Part shown: piece after piece, positions 6,518-11,370 of the stretch
Layout of the letters: each line of letters begins with the position of its first letter
Position numbering within the stretch: the stretch's first letter is position 1
Source of the DNA: Balneolia bacterium
GTDB lineage: Bacteria > Bacteroidota > Rhodothermia > Balneolales > Cyclonatronaceae
DNA: 11,370 nucleotides
Assembly (NCBI GenBank): GCA_003567135.1
Contig: PXAI01000168.1
Span: 1 to 11,370, forward strand
Reading direction: 5' to 3'
Notes under the pieces: generated by a model
What the model saw: only the letters and a program-made list of their open reading frames with translations
Database searches by the model: none
Told to the model about the DNA's origin: nothing
Position numbers and translations under genes: made by a program

Positions 6518-7462
6518 ATGAACCGCATCTGCAAATTATTTGACATTGAGTATCCCGTTATTCAGGCTGGAATGGTTTGGTGTTCGGGATGGAAACTCGC
6601 TTCTGCCGTTTCCGAAAAAGGCGGGCTGGGGCTGATCGGAGCCGGCTCTATGTATCCTGACGTTTTGCGCGATCACATCCGAAAATGCAAACAGGCCACG
6701 GATAAGAGTTTCGGAGTAAACGTGCCGTTGCTCTATCCCGATATCGATAAAATTATGGATATCATCGTGGAAGAGGGTGTCAAAATCGTTTTTACCTCAG
6801 CAGGAAATCCCGCAACCTGGACATCCTGGCTTAAGGATAGAGGGATTACGGTTGTTCACGTGGTGCCGAATGTGAAGCTTGCCAAAAAGTGCGAAGACCG
6901 CGGCGTGGATGCCATCGTTTGTGAAGGATTCGAAGCAGGAGGTCATAATGGTAAGGATGAAATCACGTCCATATGCCTGATTCCCCAGGTAGCCGACGCC
7001 GTTTCCATTCCGGTAATCGCCGCAGGCGGAATTGCTGATGGCCGATCGGTAGCTGCCGCATTTGCCCTTGGCGCCGATGCCGTTCAGATTGGTTCACGAT
7101 TTGCCGCCACTCAGGAGAGCTCCGCTCACGAAAACTTCAAAAAAGCCGTTATAGATGCGGATGACGGCGCCACGGTGCTGACTCTGAAAAAAGTGGTTCC
7201 GGTGCGTCTGATCAAAAACAAGTTTTATGATGATGTTCTGGAAGCTGAATCCCGTTGCGCCACGAAAGAGGAGCTGGCCGGGCTACTCGGAAGAGGGCGC
7301 GCCAAAAAGGGAATCTTCGAAGGAGATCTGGATGAGGGTGAGCTCGAAATAGGCCAGGTTTCCGGCATGATTTCCGATATCCCGACCGCATCTGAACTTT
7401 TCGACCGGATCATCCGCGAATATAATTCAACTATTGACCGGATAAGCAGTAAGAAACTGTAA
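6518..7462 (+). CDS. NPD-family flavin oxidoreductase (nitronate monooxygenase / FabK-like)
   Basis: A 314-residue flavin (FMN) TIM-barrel protein of the 2-nitropropane dioxygenase family. This family contains nitronate monooxygenases, which oxidise toxic alkyl nitronates, and FabK enoyl-ACP reductase, which finishes fatty-acid elongation. Visible motifs are YPVIQAGMVW (12-21), GGLGLIGAGSMYP (35-47), FGVNVP (65-70), FTSAGNP (92-98), EGFEAGGHNG (136-145) with the conserved H143, the FMN-phosphate loop AAGGIADG (168-175) and QIGSRF (190-195). The C-terminal GRGRAKKGIFEGDLDEGELEIGQ (258-280) is typical of Bacteroidota members usually labelled nitronate monooxygenase. FabK also carries EAGGH and AAGGIADG, so sequence alone does not settle the substrate. 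The ATG at 6518 has no SD; AGGA lies about 25 bases upstream. It appears to be monocistronic, since the next gene begins 99 bp on. Confidence 0.9.
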   Translation: MNRICKLFDIEYPVIQAGMVWCSGWKLASAVSEKGGLGLIGAGSMYPDVLRDHIRKCKQATDKSFGVNVPLLYPDIDKIMDIIVEEGVKIVFTSAGNPATWTSWLKDRGITVVHVVPNVKLAKKCEDRGVDAIVCEGFEAGGHNGKDEITSICLIPQVADAVSIPVIAAGGIADGRSVAAAFALGADAVQIGSRFAATQESSAHENFKKAVIDADDGATVLTLKKVVPVRLIKNKFYDDVLEAESRCATKEELAGLLGRGRAKKGIFEGDLDEGELEIGQVSGMISDIPTASELFDRIIREYNSTIDRISSKKL

Positions 7463-7561
7463 CCCGAATTACATAAGCATATTTTTAGCTCTGTTTAGCA
7501 AAAATTACCTGATCATATCTCAACATAAAGTAAATAGTTTACCAGCGTAACCCACTGATTA
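7463..7561 (+). other. Short spacer with two mutually exclusive mini-dyads
   Basis: No terminator with a T-tract is visible after the flavoprotein gene. Near the next start, GTAAA/TTTAC (7530-7534 and 7538-7542) and TTAC/GTAA (7539-7542 and 7547-7550) share the same TTTAC, so only one could form at a time. Both are short and may be chance. No SD precedes the TTG start. Confidence 0.25.
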
Positions 7562-8686
7562 TTGTCTGATACACTGCAACATAATACGCAGAGCCCCGGA
7601 CGGTTTATTTCGAATAAATACCTCTTTCTGTCCATTTCTCTCAGCCTTGCCGCAACTGCGGTGGTGATGTACTACACCTACACGCCTGAGGGATTTGAAT
7701 ACGTGCGCCTGAAAAGGCTCCCCGGACTGATAATCGCCTGCGTGGTTGCATTTCTGAAGATCTGGTTTACCGCGGCTAAAATCCGTTTTCTGGCTGATAA
7801 AAAACTGTCATGGGCGGGTGCTTTCAGAGTGGTTGTGGTGTGGGATTTCACCTCCGCCATTACGCCATCCACCATCGGCGGTGCTCCGATGGGTACGTAC
7901 GCCATGACCCGCGAACACATTCCACTGGGTCAGGCCAGCGCCATTACGCTATACGCACTTCTGCTGGATCAGCTTTTCTATCTGATGGTCATTCCGATGC
8001 TTCTGATAGCCGGAATCTATTTCCAGATCATTCCTCCTGAAGCGGGTTTGGTCGGTAAATACGCCATGGGGCTGATTTACATTACACTTCTTGCTTATGG
8101 ATTGCTCCTTGCTTACGGCCTTTTACTAAATCCGGCTGCTCTGCGAAAAGTGGTAAGCAAAATATTCAAACTTCCGTATCTCAGAAGATATTCCGACAAG
8201 ATCGAGAGTGAGCTTGATAACATGGTTGAAAAATCAATCGAGCTTCGTAAAAAGCCGGTTTCATTTTTGGTTAAGGCATTCATATTGTCTTCACTCGCAT
8301 GGCTGGCACGGGCATGGCTGCCAACGATTGTGGTACTTAGTTTTCTTCCGGCCGATGTTGCGCTTTCTTTCCTTCGCAGCCTTGCCATGTCGTTCGCCAG
8401 TCTCTTTATGCCAACTCCGGGCGGTAGCGGCGGGGTGGAAGGTCTCTTCGTGCTGTTCCAGGGCTCTCTGATGGATCGTCAGGCGTTTGTGGGAATCGCT
8501 ACGTTCATGTGGCGCGTTATCACGTTTTATATCAACATCGTAATTGGTATTCTGGTGATGTCATGGTATTTCAACAATGCGCCGACCGACAGCTACAGTG
8601 AACTCAGCAAAAAAGAAAAAAGCGCGGCCGCTGAAGCTTCAAATGATGTTTCTGATCTGAAATACAAGCAGGATGGCAAAGGTTAA
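7562..8686 (+). CDS. Flippase-like membrane protein (UPF0104 / LPG synthase TM domain)
   Basis: This 374-residue multi-spanning protein belongs to the family defined by the transmembrane (TM) domain of lysylphosphatidylglycerol synthase, which moves lipids across the inner membrane. The soluble aminoacyl-transferase domain of MprF is absent, so a pure transporter role is likely; the substrate is unknown. Hydrophobic segments lie near 20-40, 54-72, 125-155, 166-188, 234-262, 267-285 and 306-338. Family motifs are SAITPSTIGGAPMGTYAMTR (98-117) and MPTPGGSGGVEGLF (283-296). The tail (340-374) is soluble and charged. The start is TTG at 7562: an in-frame TGA lies at 7556-7558, and the next Met, residue 36, would cut the first TM segment. 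The last 14 bases overlap radA, suggesting coupled translation. Confidence 0.9.
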   Translation: MSDTLQHNTQSPGRFISNKYLFLSISLSLAATAVVMYYTYTPEGFEYVRLKRLPGLIIACVVAFLKIWFTAAKIRFLADKKLSWAGAFRVVVVWDFTSAITPSTIGGAPMGTYAMTREHIPLGQASAITLYALLLDQLFYLMVIPMLLIAGIYFQIIPPEAGLVGKYAMGLIYITLLAYGLLLAYGLLLNPAALRKVVSKIFKLPYLRRYSDKIESELDNMVEKSIELRKKPVSFLVKAFILSSLAWLARAWLPTIVVLSFLPADVALSFLRSLAMSFASLFMPTPGGSGGVEGLFVLFQGSLMDRQAFVGIATFMWRVITFYINIVIGILVMSWYFNNAPTDSYSELSKKEKSAAAEASNDVSDLKYKQDGKG

Positions 8687-10043
8687 AACAAAATACAGCT
8701 GTACCGAATGTGGCTACACCACGCCGCGCTGGATGGGGAAATGCCCTGAGTGTCAGTCGTGGAATTCTTTTGTTGAGGAAACTGAAACCCCTGCAAAATC
8801 GAAAGAGGAAAACCATCGTGCTAAGCTGCCATCCAAATCATTTGCCAAGTCAGAGCCGTTAACGCTGGATAAAATTCCGGAGGATGACACGTTTCGATCT
8901 ACAACCGGAATGCCCGAACTGGATCGCGTATTGGGTGGAGGGCTTGTAAAAGGATCTTTCGTGCTTCTTGGCGGTGATCCCGGCGTAGGGAAAAGTACGC
9001 TCGCGCTTCAGGTTGGCCAGCTGAATTCGGAGAAAAATATTCTGTATTGCTCGGGTGAGGAGTCGGCCGCACAGATTCGGCAGCGCGCCAAACGGATGAA
9101 CATTGTCAATCCCGGACTGCACATTTTCGCCGAAACTGACATGAACCGGATTCTGCAGGCCGTCGAAAAGCTGAATCCCGATCTGCTGATTGTGGATTCC
9201 ATCCAAACCGTTTTTCGTCCTGAACACGCAAGCATGCCGGGAACCGTCGCGCAGATCCGTGAAAGCGCGGCACTTCTGATGAAACTGGCCAAACAAACGG
9301 GACTCACCACTATCGTAATCGGCCACGTCACCAAAGAGGGCGACCTAGCCGGACCGAGAGTTCTTGAGCACATGGTTGATGTCGTCCTGCAGTTTGAAGG
9401 GGATAAGCAGCTCAATTATCGTCTGCTCCGTTCCGTGAAAAACCGATTTGGGCGCACGCACGAAATCGGCGTTTTTGAAATGCTGTCTGACGGCCTTCGA
9501 AACGTATCTAATCCTTCTGAACTTTTTCTTTCCGGATTGACCGAAGGCGTGAGCGGAAACGCGGCCGCCTGCATCATGGAAGGGAATCGGCCTATAATCC
9601 TTGAAATTCAGGCGCTCGTTACGCCCGCGAATTACGGTACCCCGCAGCGAACTTCATCGGGATTTGATCAGCGTCGACTATCCCTGCTTTTGGCCGTTCT
9701 GGAAAAACGCGCCGGCTTCCAGTTTGGCAAGCAGGATGTCTTTCTGAACGTGGCCGGAGGGATCAGATTGAGTGATACGGCATCTGACCTGGCGGTAATT
9801 TGCGCGCTGGTATCCGCCTATACCGATAAACCGCTTCCGCCAAAAACGCTGATGATCGGCGAGGTAGGGCTGGGAGCTGAACTGAGATCCGTGACCGCCC
9901 CCGAATCACGGATTCGTGAAGCTGAAAAAGCCGGATTTGAGAAAATCTATATTCCCGGGAAATCCGGAAAAAGTGGCGGAGCGGCGATTGCGTGTAACAG
10001 TATCAACGATGTGTTCAGGCAGGTTTTTCGGAGGGATAAATGA
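8673..10043 (+). CDS. radA: DNA repair protein RadA
   Basis: RadA (Sms) is a RecA-like, DnaB-type hexameric helicase that drives branch migration during recombinational repair and natural transformation. The 456 residues show the full architecture: a zinc finger with C10, C13, C24 and C27; a RecA-like ATPase with Walker A GDPGVGKST (101-109) and Walker B LLIVDS (171-176); the RadA-specific KNRFG (256-260); and a Lon-protease-like domain from about 290 that lacks proteolytic activity in the family. The length is normal. The ATG at 8673 lies within the preceding gene, overlapping it by 14 bp with AGG immediately before it, so translation is probably coupled. The stop at 10041-10043 faces the convergent rpsU gene across 100 bp. 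Identity is certain. Confidence 0.98.
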   Translation: MAKVKTKYSCTECGYTTPRWMGKCPECQSWNSFVEETETPAKSKEENHRAKLPSKSFAKSEPLTLDKIPEDDTFRSTTGMPELDRVLGGGLVKGSFVLLGGDPGVGKSTLALQVGQLNSEKNILYCSGEESAAQIRQRAKRMNIVNPGLHIFAETDMNRILQAVEKLNPDLLIVDSIQTVFRPEHASMPGTVAQIRESAALLMKLAKQTGLTTIVIGHVTKEGDLAGPRVLEHMVDVVLQFEGDKQLNYRLLRSVKNRFGRTHEIGVFEMLSDGLRNVSNPSELFLSGLTEGVSGNAAACIMEGNRPIILEIQALVTPANYGTPQRTSSGFDQRRLSLLLAVLEKRAGFQFGKQDVFLNVAGGIRLSDTASDLAVICALVSAYTDKPLPPKTLMIGEVGLGAELRSVTAPESRIREAEKAGFEKIYIPGKSGKSGGAAIACNSINDVFRQVFRRDK

Positions 10044-10070
10044 CAAATGATCCCGGCGGGAAATATCTAT

Positions 10071-10108
10071 AAACAGAAAAAGCGTCTTTCCTGTTAGAAA
10101 AGACGCTT
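10071..10108 (-). terminator. Rho-independent terminator of rpsU in the convergent spacer
   Basis: AAGCGTCTTT (10080-10089) pairs perfectly with AAAGACGCTT (10099-10108) across a 9-base loop. Read on the minus strand, the stem runs into TTTTCTGTTT, giving a terminator 35 bp after the rpsU stop. On the plus strand no T-tract follows, so it would end radA transcripts only weakly. A smaller dyad, CCTGA/TCAGG (10118-10132), lies between it and the rpsU stop. Confidence 0.82.
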
Positions 10109-10143
10109 AAAATGTTACCTGAGTTAATCAGGATTTGAAAAAA

Positions 10144-10338
10144 TCAGTAGTTATGACGCTGACGACGACGCTCTTCACGAACACTGCGCTTGAGGTCTTC
10201 ACGGCGCTGTTCAGAAGGCTTGGTAAACTGCTGACGCTCCTTGTACTCCATAAGTACGCGGGAACGGGTAATAAGTTTTTTAAAGCGATTGATGGCGCGA
10301 TCAATACTTTCGTTATCTTTGACTTTTACTCCAAGCAT
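10144..10338 (-). CDS. rpsU: 30S ribosomal protein bS21
   Basis: bS21 is a small basic protein on the 30S platform near the 3' end of 16S rRNA, where it takes part in initiation. The 64 residues start MLGVKVKDNESIDRAINRFKK and contain the family's QFTKPSEQRRE (36-47) and a strongly basic tail, RSVREERRRQRHNY. I chose the ATG at 10336-10338 because bS21 proteins normally begin two residues before the V-K-V strand; a TTG two codons upstream (10342-10344) is possible but unlikely. There is no SD. The gene ends in its own terminator (10071-10108) and diverges from the ABC-F gene across only 34 bp. The tail looks more like the E. coli type than the Bacteroidia type I remember. Confidence 0.96.
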   Translation of the reverse strand: MLGVKVKDNESIDRAINRFKKLITRSRVLMEYKERQQFTKPSEQRREDLKRSVREERRRQRHNY

Positions 10339-10372
10339 GGACAATGATTTAATCTGGAAAAATTTCTGTTAA

Positions 10373-11370
10373 ATGTTAGGAATCCAAAATATAACATTTT
10401 TTATATCAAATATCTGCCTTTTCTCGAAACTTAATTTACTGGTTTCAAAGGGCGATAGAATCGGTTTAGTGGGGCCTAACGGCGCTGGAAAAACGACGTT
10501 ACTGCGTCTTATAATGGGGCGTCATAAGCCTGAGGAGGGTTCGGTTTCCATACAGCAGGGATGCAAGGCAGGGTTTCTCGAGCAGGATACGCTTGAACTG
10601 AACCTCAACATGACGGTACGTGAGTACGCTTTGCTGGCTTTTGATGAGGTGCGGGCGATCGAAAAACGGCAGCAGGAAATAGGCATCGCGCTGGCCGAAC
10701 GAACCGATTATGAGAGTGAAGCGTACCAGAATTTGCTGCTGGAACTGGAGCGGATTAATGAGCGCTATCTGGTGCTGGAAGGCGACCGTACGGAGTCGAA
10801 AGCGGGCGAAGTACTGGAAGGACTCGGCTTCACAACAAAAGAGCTTGATCAGCCGCTCGAACGGTTTTCAGGGGGATGGCGAATGCGCGTGGTGCTGGCA
10901 AAACTGCTTCTTGAACAGCCCGATATCCTGATGCTCGATGAGCCCACAAACCACCTTGATATTGATTCCATCGAATGGCTGGAGCAGTACCTGAAAAGCT
11001 ACGAAGGCGCCGTAATCCTCGTCAGTCACGACCGGTATTTTATTAACCGGATGGTGAACAGGATTGCTGAGCTACGCAACAAAAAAATCTACACCTACAC
11101 CGGAAATTACGACGAATACGAGGTCCAGAGGGAGGAACAGGTTGAGCAGCAGCGCCGTGAATATGAGTCCCAACAGAAGCAGATAGCCGAGACAGAGCGC
11201 TTCATTGAGCGATTCCGCTATAAGGCCACAAAGGCGCGTCAGGCGCAGAGCAGGATAAAAGCGCTGGAAAAGATGGATCGCATCGAAGCACCGGAGGAAG
11301 CGTCAAAAAAAGTATCGTTTCGTTTTCCGGAGCCGCCCTCCTCAGGTAAGGTCACAATGGAAATCAGTAA
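10373..11370 (+). CDS. ABC-F family ATPase, N-terminal part (runs off the window)
   Basis: ABC-F proteins are soluble twin-ATPase factors that bind the ribosomal E site and relieve stalled translation or give antibiotic protection. The frame opens at ATG 10373 (MLGIQNITFF) and stays open to the end, giving 332 codons, about half of a typical member. The first ATPase has Walker A GPNGAGKT (34-41), signature FSGGW (165-169), Walker B LMLDEPTNHLD (186-196) and switch H219 in VSHDRYF. The charged helical linker (about 250-301), ending FRYKATKARQAQSRIKALEK, is the ABC-F hallmark; no membrane segment is present. Residues 330-332 begin the second ATPase domain. The stretch FISNICLFSKL (10-20) is odd compared with the usual Gly-rich, Arg-containing version, and overlaps a putative rpsU promoter. 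Subfamily (Uup, YheS or other) cannot be set from this half. Confidence 0.95.
   Translation, partial: MLGIQNITFFISNICLFSKLNLLVSKGDRIGLVGPNGAGKTTLLRLIMGRHKPEEGSVSIQQGCKAGFLEQDTLELNLNMTVREYALLAFDEVRAIEKRQQEIGIALAERTDYESEAYQNLLLELERINERYLVLEGDRTESKAGEVLEGLGFTTKELDQPLERFSGGWRMRVVLAKLLLEQPDILMLDEPTNHLDIDSIEWLEQYLKSYEGAVILVSHDRYFINRMVNRIAELRNKKIYTYTGNYDEYEVQREEQVEQQRREYESQQKQIAETERFIERFRYKATKARQAQSRIKALEKMDRIEAPEEASKKVSFRFPEPPSSGKVTMEIS
10384..10414 (-). promoter_or_regulatory. Candidate rpsU promoter inside the ABC-F coding start
   Basis: On the minus strand, TTTG (10410-10407) is followed 17 bases later by TTTTG (10389-10385), preceded by TATA. This resembles the Bacteroidota TTTG / TAnnTTTG promoter with one extra base in the -7 element. 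It would start transcription about 40 bases before the rpsU ATG. It lies within codons 4-14 of the ABC-F gene, which are unusually AT-rich. This is an inference from spacing and similarity. Confidence 0.35.

Noticed and set aside
10051..10061. TCCCG-G-CGGGA dyad right after the radA stop as a radA terminator.
   Set aside because: The stem is only four usable pairs with a 3-base loop, and no T-tract follows.
10339..10344. TTG start for rpsU two codons upstream of the chosen ATG.
   Set aside because: bS21 proteins normally begin right before the first beta strand, as the ATG at 10338 gives, and neither start has an SD to favour it.
1..11370. Prophage, transposase, CRISPR, toxin-antitoxin or other defence system.
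   Set aside because: All long frames are accounted for by housekeeping families, and I see no repeat-spacer array, integrase, att-like repeat or small paired toxin-antitoxin genes.

Overview
The window carries ordinary chromosomal housekeeping genes. The best taxonomic clue is the DUF4837 lipoprotein, a family I know mainly from the Bacteroidota and their Rhodothermota/Balneolota relatives. A stand-alone DUF971 protein, a Bacteroidota-type NPD-family flavoprotein, and a general lack of Shine-Dalgarno (SD) sequences fit the same group. A marine or hypersaline Balneolota/Rhodothermota member is my best guess, but this is inference.

Layout. A small zinc-site DUF971 protein (minus strand, 9-356) diverges from a two-gene trpB-trpA operon (531-2598), which encodes both subunits of tryptophan synthase. 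Next is a 300-bp spacer holding an 11-bp direct repeat and a perfect 34-bp REP-like palindrome. A DUF4837 lipoprotein (2899-4005) and a BioC-like malonyl-ACP methyltransferase (4133-4954) follow, with two dyads between them. The spacer after bioC (4955-5257) has three predicted stem-loops ending in a strong terminator, which may be a small RNA. It also contains the SD of a class I fructose-bisphosphate aldolase (5258-6334). The aldolase has its own terminator. After it come an NPD/FabK-type flavin oxidoreductase (6518-7462), a flippase-like UPF0104 membrane protein (7562-8686) and radA (8673-10043); the last two overlap by 14 bp. Beyond a convergent terminator lies rpsU (bS21, minus strand, 10144-10338). 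It diverges, across only 34 bp, from an ABC-F ATPase gene that begins at 10373 and runs off the window.

How it fits together. The genes serve amino-acid synthesis (trpBA), cofactor synthesis (bioC), central carbon metabolism (aldolase), DNA repair (radA) and translation (rpsU, ABC-F). I see no phage, transposase, CRISPR, toxin-antitoxin or defence gene, and no clear new multi-gene system. The points most worth a second look are in non-coding or dual-use DNA: the 34-bp palindrome, the candidate RNA before the aldolase gene, the aldolase's lone strong SD inside a small hairpin, and the rpsU/ABC-F divergent junction where an AT-rich promoter-like stretch lies inside ABC-F coding sequence.
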